Below are positions 56,637-64,000 of a stretch of DNA of 64,000 nt, piece by piece. The notes below the pieces were generated by a model. That model saw only the letters and a program-made list of their open reading frames with translations, did no database searches and was not told the origin of the DNA. A program made the translations under genes and the position numbers. Location of the stretch: the NCBI RefSeq assembly GCF_020711235.1, contig NZ_JAJFAV010000005.1:124001-188000 (forward strand), in the 5' to 3' direction. This stretch comes from Hymenobacter sp. 15J16-1T3B. Lineage in GTDB: Bacteria; Bacteroidota; Bacteroidia; Cytophagales; Hymenobacteraceae. Position 1 is the stretch's first letter. Every line of letters begins with the position of its first letter.

Positions 56637-57104
56637 TTAGAAGCGGAAGTGCGAGAAGGCCTTGTTGGCTTCAGCCATCCGGTGGGTGTCGTCCTTCTTC
56701 TTGACGGCGGCACCTTCACCCTTGGCGGCAGCGATAATCTCGCCGGCCAGCTTGTCTTTCATCGTCTTCTCACCGCGACGACGCGAGTACTGAATCAGCC
56801 ACTTCGAGCCAACGGCGATACGACGGTCGGGGCGAACTTCGGTGGGCACCTGGAAGGTAGCACCGCCTACGCGACGGCTCTTTACTTCCACGGTCGGCAT
56901 CACGTTGTTCAGGGCTTTGCGCCACTGCTCGAGGCCGTTTTCCTTGGTGCGAGCTTCTACCTGCTCCAGGGCATCGTAGAAGATGCCGTACGCCAGGCTC
57001 TTCTTGCCGTCGTACATCAGGTAGTTAACGAAACGGGTTACCAGCGTCTCGCCGAACTTGGGGTCCGGCAGGAGGATACGCTTCTTCGGTTTTGCTTTTC
57101 TCAT
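56637..57104 (-). CDS. rpsG: Ribosomal protein S7
   Basis: A 155-residue small-subunit head protein: [40 protein letters not shown] and [20 protein letters not shown]. In E. coli S7 regulates the str operon. It is 109 bp downstream of rpsL. Confidence 0.98.
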   Translation of the reverse strand: MRKAKPKKRILLPDPKFGETLVTRFVNYLMYDGKKSLAYGIFYDALEQVEARTKENGLEQWRKALNNVMPTVEVKSRRVGGATFQVPTEVRPDRRIAVGSKWLIQYSRRRGEKTMKDKLAGEIIAAAKGEGAAVKKKDDTHRMAEANKAFSHFRF

Positions 57105-57213
57105 GGTATATGAGGAGTCGTGGGGACTGGGGTAGTTCGTCGACCTAGCTTCACGCGCTCAGGGCGCATTACTCAGACCCGTGGTCAACGTTCAGGCCCC
57201 AACTACCTGATTA

Positions 57214-57642
57214 CTATTTCTTCTTGCCTGCGGGTTTGCCACCTTTGCCGGCTGCTGCGGCAGCTTGGCCGGGCTTCGGACGCTTGGCACCGTACTTCGA
57301 ACGACGCTGCAGACGGCCGTTTACGCCGGCGGTGTCCAGAGCACCACGGATGATGTGGTAACGCACGCCGGGAAGGTCTTTCACGCGGCCACCGCGGATC
57401 AGCACGATGCTGTGCTCCTGCAGGTTGTGGCCTTCGCCCGGGATGTAGGCGTTAACTTCTTTGCCGTTGGTCAGACGCACGCGAGCTACTTTACGCATGG
57501 CCGAGTTCGGCTTCTTGGGCGTGGTGGTGTACACGCGGGTGCACACACCACGGCGCTGCGGGCACGAATCGAGGGCGGGCGACTTGGATTTCGTCGTCAG
57601 CTTCTCGCGGCCTTTGCGCACTAATTGGTTGATGGTTGGCAT
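57214..57642 (-). CDS. rpsL: Ribosomal protein S12
   Basis: A 142-residue decoding-centre protein: [39 protein letters not shown] and [20 protein letters not shown]. The lysines linked to streptomycin response in the PKKPNS and RVKDLP segments are the ordinary residues. The last 18 or so residues ([16 protein letters not shown]) extend the usual 124-residue form. First gene of the str unit with its own promoter. Confidence 0.98.
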   Translation of the reverse strand: MPTINQLVRKGREKLTTKSKSPALDSCPQRRGVCTRVYTTTPKKPNSAMRKVARVRLTNGKEVNAYIPGEGHNLQEHSIVLIRGGRVKDLPGVRYHIIRGALDTAGVNGRLQRRSKYGAKRPKPGQAAAAAGKGGKPAGKKK

Positions 57643-57691
57643 CTATTGAGCGTTTTGTCCGGGAGGGTCTTCTCCCAAAAAATTAGGCTTG

Positions 57692-57723
57692 CAAAGGTAG
57701 AGAGTCTGATTTACAATAGCAAA
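57692..57723 (-). promoter_or_regulatory. Promoter of the str operon (rpsL)
   Basis: Perfect TACCTTTG on the minus strand (57692-57699) followed by CA, 49 bp before the rpsL ATG. Two upstream candidates exist: TTG with a 14-nt spacer (57714-57716) and TTTG with a 20-nt spacer (57720-57723), the latter fitting the published Bacteroidota spacing. Confidence 0.75.
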
Positions 57724-57811
57724 CGGGGATTGTAACTTAACACGGAAGGGGCCGGGTGCTCAGTATCAAGGGCTTTGCGGACCATGTAGTTGAACACGCC
57801 CAAGAATGACA

Positions 57812-57841
57812 AAAAGCCCGCACGAGCTCGTGCGGGCTTTT
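57812..57841 (-). terminator. Palindromic terminator after the 57869 gene
   Basis: A perfect 15-bp palindrome (57812-57826 with 57827-57841), AAAAGCCCGCACGAG and its complement. A further A precedes it, giving a T-run on the minus strand. It separates the small gene from the rpsL promoter. Confidence 0.9.
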
Positions 57842-57868
57842 CCATATCTGTCCGAGTCGAAAAGCGAG

Positions 57869-58162
57869 CTAATCGGCGGCCTGCAGCGTCACCGGCCCGA
57901 GGTCGGCGCAACGGCTGAGCACGTAGCCCAGCACCTCCAAGCTGGTACGGCTGCGGCTGTAGTCGCAATAGTAAAGGCCGTATTCGGCGCGCTGCAATAC
58001 GGCATCGGGCAAGCTGGCGAGGCTGCTAGGGCTGCGGTACTCGTGCAGGCCTAGTTCGTCGCAGTGGTCGAAGCTGGGCGCTTTGGCAAGGATACTATTG
58101 GCCTGTTCAATGGTCAAGGTGCAGATGATACGGTACTCAAAGCCGGTTTCTACCAAACACAT
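57869..58162 (-). CDS. Small hypothetical protein
   Basis: A 97-residue soluble protein, start MCLVETGFEYRIICTLTIEQ, then LHEYRSPSSLASLPDAVLQR and YGLYYCDYSRSRTSLEVLGY. Balanced composition, a good terminator just after it and no overlap with other genes support it. I recognise no family. It lies downstream of a methyltransferase gene with a 52-bp gap. Confidence 0.65.
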   Translation of the reverse strand: MCLVETGFEYRIICTLTIEQANSILAKAPSFDHCDELGLHEYRSPSSLASLPDAVLQRAEYGLYYCDYSRSRTSLEVLGYVLSRCADLGPVTLQAAD

Positions 58163-58214
58163 TGACTATCCTGTAATACAGTTTACCAATTAAAAAACTT
58201 TGTAGGCAGGTTTA

Positions 58215-58955
58215 CTACTTGCTGATTTTGCCAGCCCGTAGGAATATTGGAAAGCACACTTCCCGCTTCTCTTCCCCCCACAGCTCACGTAACGGTTGCT
58301 CAATCAGCCGCAACGGCTCCTCTCCCACTTCCTGCTGGTAGCGCTGCACGCTGCTCCAGGTTTGCAAATAACGCAGAAACCGTTCAGCATCCCAGTGTTG
58401 CCGCTCCTCGAAGCGGCGGTGTTCTACCTGGGCGAAAAGAAACGGAATACGGGCAAACTCATCGTCGATGTGCCGGCGGTTCTCGTCCCAGTAAGGCCCG
58501 ACCACATTCGTATAGAAGTGCTGGATCAGTGGATCAATCTGCTCATTGACTTTGACCAAGCCATACCCCCACTCGGCTATGGTAGCACCTTGTCTGGCTA
58601 CCCGCGTGGCTTCTTGGTGAAAAGCAGCGGCATCAAACCAATGCAGGGCCTGTGCCACGGCCACGAAGTCGAACGTGCTATTAGCAAACGGCGTTTGTTC
58701 GGCCCCACTGACCGTATAGCGGATATTCGGCCGCGGCGCAGCCTGCTCCAATTGCTTCTGGCTGATGTCAGTGGCTTCCACCCTTCCGAAATAGGGTGCT
58801 AGATCAGCTGCTACTTGTCCATTACCGGTGCCGCAGTCCCAGGCGGCTTCGCGGCCGGGTGTCACTGACAGCAAAAACTCATACAAAGCCGCGGGGTAGG
58901 TGATGCGAAACTGCGCGTACTGCGCGGCGTGGTTGGAAAAACGGTCGAGTGCCAT
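58215..58955 (-). CDS. Class I SAM-dependent methyltransferase
   Basis: A 246-residue methyltransferase of the Methyltransf_11 type. SAM motif I is AAWDCGTGNGQVAADLA (about residue 37), the acidic loop is GRVEATDISQKQLEQA, and motif IV is FDFVAVAQALHWFD, the ALHWF form common in small-molecule methyltransferases. The N-terminus MALDRFSNHAAQYAQFRITY fits that group. Substrate unknown. Confidence 0.88.
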   Translation of the reverse strand: MALDRFSNHAAQYAQFRITYPAALYEFLLSVTPGREAAWDCGTGNGQVAADLAPYFGRVEATDISQKQLEQAAPRPNIRYTVSGAEQTPFANSTFDFVAVAQALHWFDAAAFHQEATRVARQGATIAEWGYGLVKVNEQIDPLIQHFYTNVVGPYWDENRRHIDDEFARIPFLFAQVEHRRFEERQHWDAERFLRYLQTWSSVQRYQQEVGEEPLRLIEQPLRELWGEEKREVCFPIFLRAGKISK

Positions 58956-59019
58956 TGGCTGAAAATAACAAGAGCTGCGTACAGCGCCGCAGCTCTCATA
59001 GAATGTACTCGAAAGCGAC

Positions 59020-59349
59020 TTACGCCTCCCCCATCGTCCCGCTGAAGTTCATCGGGAAGCTGGTCATTTCGGTTTGCGTCTTTACCGGGCCGAAGCTGCG
59101 CTCGTAGCGGTCCAGGTTATCCTGCAGCGCCGACAGCAGCCGCTTGGCGTGCTCGGGAGTAATGACCACGCGAGCCTTCACCTTGGCCTTGGGCAGACCG
59201 GGCATCAGGCGGATAAAGTCAATAACAAATTCGCTGCTGGAGTGCGCAATCATCGCCAGGTTAGCGTATTCGCCCTCGGCTATTTCCTCCGACAGCTCAA
59301 TGTTGATTTGTTGTTCCTCGGGTGCGGGAGCAGATGGTTGTTGGGCCAT
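59020..59349 (-). CDS. DUF3467 domain protein
   Basis: A 109-residue cytoplasmic protein. EEQQINIELSEEIAEGEYAN, SSSEFVIDFIRLMPGLPKAK and VVITPEHAKRLLSALQDNLD are the family blocks. The function is unknown; members are often near rpoC in this phylum, as here. The start is the ATG giving MAQQPSAPAP. Confidence 0.88.
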   Translation of the reverse strand: MAQQPSAPAPEEQQINIELSEEIAEGEYANLAMIAHSSSEFVIDFIRLMPGLPKAKVKARVVITPEHAKRLLSALQDNLDRYERSFGPVKTQTEMTSFPMNFSGTMGEA

Positions 59350-59360
59350 GTAGCAAGTAT

Positions 59361-59570
59361 TCAATCGTGAGAAGTCAGTTCCTGCCAGTCACGCCAGCAG
59401 GAAACAAGGCCGGCGTAAGATGCCGGCCCGAAGATGGCCAGTATTACCAGGCTGAAAGGCCAAGTTGGGCCGCCCCGGAGTAGCCACAGCAAACCCCAGC
59501 CTGCGCAGACCATGACGGCCAAGGTCATCAGCAAGCGCACGGCAAGTTCGGCAACCGCTAGAACTTTCAT
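59361..59570 (-). CDS. Small two-span membrane protein
   Basis: A 69-residue protein with two hydrophobic segments (ELAVRLLMTLAVMVCAGWGL and FSLVILAIFGPASYAGLVS). It lies between rpoC and the DUF3467 gene on the same strand, 11 bp before the latter. No family recognised. Confidence 0.6.
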   Translation of the reverse strand: MKVLAVAELAVRLLMTLAVMVCAGWGLLWLLRGGPTWPFSLVILAIFGPASYAGLVSCWRDWQELTSHD

Positions 59571-59589
59571 ACCCCAAGCTACAAAAGAA

Positions 59590-59619
59590 AAGCCCGCCGG
59601 AATTGCTTCCGGCGGGCTT
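59590..59619 (-). terminator. Terminator of rpoC
   Basis: Perfect 11-bp stem (59590-59600 with 59609-59619) and 8-nt loop. On the minus strand it is followed by TTCTTTTG. It lies 19 bp past the rpoC stop. Confidence 0.85.
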
Positions 59620-59637
59620 CCTTAATCAATCAACCGA

Positions 59638-62600
59638 TTACTCGGCCGATACTTCGCGCTTGCTGCGGCTGGCACGGGCCGGACGGGCGTCCGTGGCGGC
59701 CGGAGCGGCGGGTGCCGGTTCCGGATCCTCCGTCGAGCCGACCTGAATGCGCGTGTACTCGCGCAGACCGGTACCGGCCGGGATGAGGTGACCCACGATA
59801 ACGTTTTCCTTCAGGCCGAGCAGTTCGTCGGCTTTGCCACGGATGGCAGCCTCCGACAGCACCTTCGTCGTCTCCTGGAACGAGGCAGCCGAGATAAACG
59901 ACTGCGTGCCCAGCGAGGCCTGCGTGATGCCCTGCAGCGTCGGACGGGATACGGCCGGCGAAGCGTCGCGCACTTCCACCAGCTTCAGGTCGCGGCGGCG
60001 CAGCGAGGAATTCTCGTCGCGCAGCTTGCGGGCCGTCACGATCTGACCGCGCTTGAGCACCGTCGAATCGCCTTCGTCCGTTACCACCTTCATGTCGATG
60101 ATTGAGTCGTTCTCTTCCATGAACGTCACCTTGTCGACCGACTGGTGCTCCAGGAACGAGGTGTCGCCCGGATCCATGATAATCACCTTCTGCATCATCT
60201 GGCGGACGACCACCTCGATGTGCTTGTCGTTGATTTTCACACCCTGCAAGCGGTACACTTCCTGAATCTCGTTCACGAGGTACTCCTGCACGGCACCGGG
60301 GCCCTGAATGTTCAGGATGTCGGTCGGCGTGATGGCACCATCCGAGAGCGGCGCACCGGCGCGGATGAAGTCGTTGTCCTGCACCAGGATGTGCTTGGAC
60401 AGCGGCACCATGTACTTCTTCTTCACGCCGTCTTTCGACTCGACGAAGATTTCACGGTTACCACGCTTCACGGTGCCGTAGGTTACCACACCGTCGATTT
60501 CCGATACCACCGCCGGGTTCGACGGGTTACGGGCTTCAAACAGTTCGGTAACGCGGGGCAGACCACCGGTGATGTCGCGGGTTTTGCCCACGGCACGCGG
60601 AATCTTAGCCAGGATGTGACCGGCCTTGATTTTCTCGCCGTTCTCCACGTTGATGTGCGAGCCTACGGGGATGTTGTAAGCCTTCTGGCTTTCATCACCG
60701 CCCGAGCGGCCGGCTTTCACCACGATGGCCGGAGCCAGGGTTTTGTCCTTGGATTCGATAACCACCTTCTCACGGTAGCCGGTCTGTTCGTCCGACTCCT
60801 CGCGGTAGGTGACACCTTCCTTGATACCCTCGTACACGATGGTACCGTCGAATTCGGCCAGAATAACGGCGTTGTAGGGGTCCCAGTTGTTGAGCTCCTG
60901 GCCCTTCTCTACCTCCTGACCTTCTTCCACGAGCAGGAACGAGCCGTACGGTACGTGGTTCGAGATAAACACCTTGCCGGTGCCTTTCTCCACGATACGT
61001 ACTTCGCCCGAACGACCCATCACCACTTTCACCGGCTCGCCTTCCGCATTCACCGAATCCACGGTGCGCACGTCTTCGAACTCGATGACACCGGCAAACT
61101 TGGCGCGGATGCTGGCTTCAACGGCGATGTTCGAGGCCGTACCACCCACGTGGAAGGTACGCAGCGTAAGCTGGGTGCCGGGTTCACCGATCGACTGAGC
61201 AGCAATAACGCCCACCGCTTCACCTTTCTGGACCATGCGGCCCGACGACAGGTTACGGCCGTAGCACTTGCCGCAGATACCACGCTTCGATTCGCAGGTC
61301 AGTACCGAGCGGATTTCCACCGATTCGATGCTGGTGTTGTCGATGCGACGCGTGATTTCCTCGGTGATTTCCTCACCGGCGGGGAGGATAACCTCGTCCG
61401 TCAGCGGGTCCACGATGTCGTGCACGGCTACGCGGCCCAGGATACGCTCAGCCAGCGGCTCCACGATGTCCTCGTTGTCCTTCAGAGCGAAGGTCTCGAT
61501 GCCACGCAGCGTACCGCAGTCCACATCGTTCACGATGACGTCCTGCGACACGTCCACCAGACGGCGGGTCAGGTAGCCGGCGTCAGCCGTTTTCAGTGCG
61601 GTGTCGGCCAGACCCTTACGGGCACCGTGGGTCGAAATGAAGTACTCGATAACGTCCAGGCCTTCTTTGAAGTTGGACAGGATCGGGTTTTCGATAATCT
61701 CGCCTACCGAACCCTGCAGCGACTTCTGGGGCTTGGCCATCAGACCACGCATACCGCCGAGCTGACGGATCTGTTCGCGCGAACCACGGGCACCGGAGTG
61801 CATCATCATGTAGATGGAGTTGAAGCCTTGCTTCTCCTTCTCCAAACGGGACATGAGAGTCTCGGTAATCTGGTTGTTGATGCGCGTCCAGATGTCGATA
61901 ACCTGGTTGTAACGCTCGTTGTCGGTAATCAGACCCATCTGGTAGTTCTGGGTTACCGCCTTCACGTCGTTTTGCGCCTGCAGAATCAGCTCATCCTTCT
62001 CTTTCGGGATGTTGATGTCGCCCAGACCCATCGACAGACCACCTTTGTAAGCCGACTGGAAGCCCAGCGTCTTGATGTCGTCGAGGAACTGCGCCGTGCG
62101 GGCCATGCCCGTACGCTTGAACACCAGCGAAATGATCTGCTGCAGCTTCTTCTTGGTCAACAGCTCGTCCACGAAGCCGACTTCTTCCGGCACGTGCAGG
62201 TTGAAGAGCACGCGGCCAGCCACGGTCTCAATCACCTTCGTTACCAAGTTGTCTTCCTCGTCGCGGACTTTCGTGCGCACCTTGATATAGGCGTGCTTCG
62301 ACAGTTGACCTTCGTTGAGGGCAATAACTACCTCTTCCGCTGAGTAGAACACACGGCCTTCGCCCTGTACTACTTCCTCTTCGGTGGTGCGCTTGCCCTT
62401 GGTCACGTAGTACAAGCCCAGAACCATGTCCTGCGACGGTACCGCAATCGGAGCGCCGTTGGCCGGGTTCAGGATGTTGTGCGAGGCCAGCATGAGCATC
62501 GAGGCTTCCAGCACGGCGGCCGGCCCGAGGGGCACGTGCACAGCCATCTGGTCACCGTCAAAGTCAGCGTTGAAGGCGGTACACACCAGCGGGTGCAGCT

Positions 62601-63984
62601 GGATAGCTTTGCCCTCGATGAGGCGGGGCTGGAACGCCTGGATACCAAGACGGTGCAGCGTAGGAGCACGGTTCAGCAGTACGGGGTGGCCCTTGAGCAC
62701 GTTCTCGAGGATGTCCCATACCACAGCGTCCTTACGGTCCACGATTTTCTTGGCCGACTTCACTGTCTTCACGATGCCGCGCTCGATGAGCTTGCGGATA
62801 ATGAACGGCTTGAACAGCTCGGCCGCCATGTTCTTGGGCAGACCGCACTCGTGCAGCTTCAGCTCCGGACCTACCACGATAACCGAACGGCCCGAGTAGT
62901 CGACGCGCTTACCGAGCAGGTTCTGACGGAAGCGGCCCTGCTTGCCTTTCAGCATATCGGACAGCGACTTCAGCGCGCGGTTGCCTTCGGCGCGCACGGC
63001 ATTCACCTTACGCGAGTTGTCGAACAGCGAGTCGACGGCTTCCTGCAGCATGCGCTTCTCGTTGCGCAGAATCACCTCCGGAGCCTTGATTTCGATCAGG
63101 CGCTTGAGGCGGTTGTTGCGGATGATAACGCGACGGTACAGGTCGTTCAAGTCGGAGGTAGCAAAACGGCCACCGTCCAGGGGCACGAGGGGGCGCAGTT
63201 CCGGCGGAATCACCGGCACCATGCGAATCACCATCCACTCGGGACGGTTCTCGATGCGGCCGTTGGCTTCGCGGAAAGCTTCCACCACGCGCAGACGCTT
63301 CAAGGCCTCAGCCTTACGCTGCTGCGAAGTCTCGTGGGCGGCGGAGTCGCGCAGGGAGTAGCTCAGCTCGTCCAGGTTCAGGCGCTCCAGCAGCATTTGC
63401 AGCGCTTCGGCACCCATCTTGGCGATGAACTTCTGCGGGTCCTCGTTGGGCAGCATCTGGTTCTCGCGGGGGAGCTTGTCGATGATGTCCAGGTATTCGT
63501 CTTCCGTCAGGAAGTCGTACTGCTGCACGCCATCAGCCTCCAGCAAGCCCGGCTGCACTACCACGTAACGCTCGTAGTAGATGATCTGGTCGAGCTTCTT
63601 GGTGGGCAGGCCCAGCAGGTAACCAATCTTGTTGGGCAGCGACTTGAAGTACCAGATGTGCGCAACGGGTACCACCAGTTCGATGTGGCCCATCCGCTCG
63701 CGGCGCACCTTCTTCTCGGTCACCTCCACGCCGCAACGGTCGCAGATGATGCCCTTGTAGCGAATGCGTTTGTATTTGCCGCAGTGGCACTCCCAGTCTT
63801 TTACCGGTCCGAAGATCCGCTCGCAGAACAAGCCGCCCATTTCGGGCTTGTACGTGCGGTAGTTGATCGTCTCGGGCTTCACCACTTCCCCGTTCGAGCG
63901 CTCCAGAATGGCTTCCGGAGAGGCGAGCGAGATGGTGACTTTCGAGAAGTCTTGAACCAGCTTTTTCGTTTTTGCAAACGCCAT
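59638..63984 (-). CDS. rpoC: RNA polymerase beta-prime subunit
   Basis: A 1448-residue catalytic subunit, complete in the window. The N-terminal zinc site is [20 protein letters not shown]. The catalytic loop [16 protein letters not shown] binds the active-site Mg. A second zinc site lies around [20 protein letters not shown], and [20 protein letters not shown] is the bridge/trigger neighbourhood. The C-terminus ends in an Ala/Pro/Arg-rich tail ([20 protein letters not shown]). rpoB would lie just beyond the right edge; 63985-64000 is spacer. Confidence 0.98.
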   Translation of the reverse strand: MAFAKTKKLVQDFSKVTISLASPEAILERSNGEVVKPETINYRTYKPEMGGLFCERIFGPVKDWECHCGKYKRIRYKGIICDRCGVEVTEKKVRRERMGHIELVVPVAHIWYFKSLPNKIGYLLGLPTKKLDQIIYYERYVVVQPGLLEADGVQQYDFLTEDEYLDIIDKLPRENQMLPNEDPQKFIAKMGAEALQMLLERLNLDELSYSLRDSAAHETSQQRKAEALKRLRVVEAFREANGRIENRPEWMVIRMVPVIPPELRPLVPLDGGRFATSDLNDLYRRVIIRNNRLKRLIEIKAPEVILRNEKRMLQEAVDSLFDNSRKVNAVRAEGNRALKSLSDMLKGKQGRFRQNLLGKRVDYSGRSVIVVGPELKLHECGLPKNMAAELFKPFIIRKLIERGIVKTVKSAKKIVDRKDAVVWDILENVLKGHPVLLNRAPTLHRLGIQAFQPRLIEGKAIQLHPLVCTAFNADFDGDQMAVHVPLGPAAVLEASMLMLASHNILNPANGAPIAVPSQDMVLGLYYVTKGKRTTEEEVVQGEGRVFYSAEEVVIALNEGQLSKHAYIKVRTKVRDEEDNLVTKVIETVAGRVLFNLHVPEEVGFVDELLTKKKLQQIISLVFKRTGMARTAQFLDDIKTLGFQSAYKGGLSMGLGDINIPKEKDELILQAQNDVKAVTQNYQMGLITDNERYNQVIDIWTRINNQITETLMSRLEKEKQGFNSIYMMMHSGARGSREQIRQLGGMRGLMAKPQKSLQGSVGEIIENPILSNFKEGLDVIEYFISTHGARKGLADTALKTADAGYLTRRLVDVSQDVIVNDVDCGTLRGIETFALKDNEDIVEPLAERILGRVAVHDIVDPLTDEVILPAGEEITEEITRRIDNTSIESVEIRSVLTCESKRGICGKCYGRNLSSGRMVQKGEAVGVIAAQSIGEPGTQLTLRTFHVGGTASNIAVEASIRAKFAGVIEFEDVRTVDSVNAEGEPVKVVMGRSGEVRIVEKGTGKVFISNHVPYGSFLLVEEGQEVEKGQELNNWDPYNAVILAEFDGTIVYEGIKEGVTYREESDEQTGYREKVVIESKDKTLAPAIVVKAGRSGGDESQKAYNIPVGSHINVENGEKIKAGHILAKIPRAVGKTRDITGGLPRVTELFEARNPSNPAVVSEIDGVVTYGTVKRGNREIFVESKDGVKKKYMVPLSKHILVQDNDFIRAGAPLSDGAITPTDILNIQGPGAVQEYLVNEIQEVYRLQGVKINDKHIEVVVRQMMQKVIIMDPGDTSFLEHQSVDKVTFMEENDSIIDMKVVTDEGDSTVLKRGQIVTARKLRDENSSLRRRDLKLVEVRDASPAVSRPTLQGITQASLGTQSFISAASFQETTKVLSEAAIRGKADELLGLKENVIVGHLIPAGTGLREYTRIQVGSTEDPEPAPAAPAATDARPARASRSKREVSAE

Positions 63985-64000
63985 GTTGCTTGTGTTTAAG

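Overview
The window reads as a chromosomal segment of a GC-rich member of the Bacteroidota, most like Hymenobacter and relatives (Cytophagales). This is inferred from several features: three secreted proteins with type IX secretion C-terminal sorting domains, a TonB-dependent receptor with an N-terminal carboxypeptidase-like domain, perfect TAnnTTTG minus-7 boxes in front of ribosomal genes, no obvious Shine-Dalgarno sequences, and the gene order secY-map-infA-rpmJ-rpsM-rpsK-rpsD-rpoA-rplQ. I see no tRNA, rRNA, CRISPR array, insertion sequence or prophage.

Left part (1-34 kb), mixed accessory and housekeeping genes. 173-4921 (minus) is a sugar-metabolism cassette: glycosyltransferase, UDP-galactopyranose mutase, a family 1 glycoside hydrolase-like protein and an RmlD-like reductase, the last two overlapping by ATGA. 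Then come dapF with a GNAT acetyltransferase, a DinB-like protein, an rRNA-type methyltransferase, a Ppx/GppA phosphatase, an Ldh2-type dehydrogenase and a FUSC transporter. 12-15.5 kb holds an L,D-transpeptidase-like protein divergent from a secreted alpha-amylase. 15.8-23.1 kb (minus) holds a TonB receptor, a small Cys-rich lipoprotein-like protein, a HupE/UreJ membrane protein, a TPR protein and a secreted DUF4331 protein; together they look like an uncharacterised uptake or sensing module. 23.5-34 kb holds a second L,D-transpeptidase-like lipoprotein, an HscA-like Hsp70, an aldo/keto reductase, a YdeI-like protein, anmK, a very large CARDB-repeat surface protein and a DivIC/FtsB protein.

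Right part (34.8-64 kb), almost all on the minus strand, is the core information-processing block. In transcription order it runs rpoC, then (after four small or accessory genes) rpsL, rpsG, fusA, rpsJ, the S10 and spc genes, secY, map, infA, rpmJ, the alpha operon to rplQ, and eno. Two short ribosomal genes, rpmJ and rpmD, were found by direct reading.

The ribosomal block is cut into at least three transcription units by two foreign-looking genes. An O-antigen-ligase-like gene lies between rpsJ and rplC, and a Suppressor-of-fused domain gene lies between rpsN and rpsH. In both cases a strong intrinsic terminator closes the unit before the inserted gene, and a perfect TAnnTTTG box with an upstream TTTTG restarts transcription after it. 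Ribosomal proteins S3, L22, L17 and S12 carry unusual low-complexity C-terminal tails; the S3 tail is an 84-residue RGG-rich segment. Three intergenic inverted-repeat elements (15.6, 26.4 and 36.3 kb) look like dispersed palindromic repeats.
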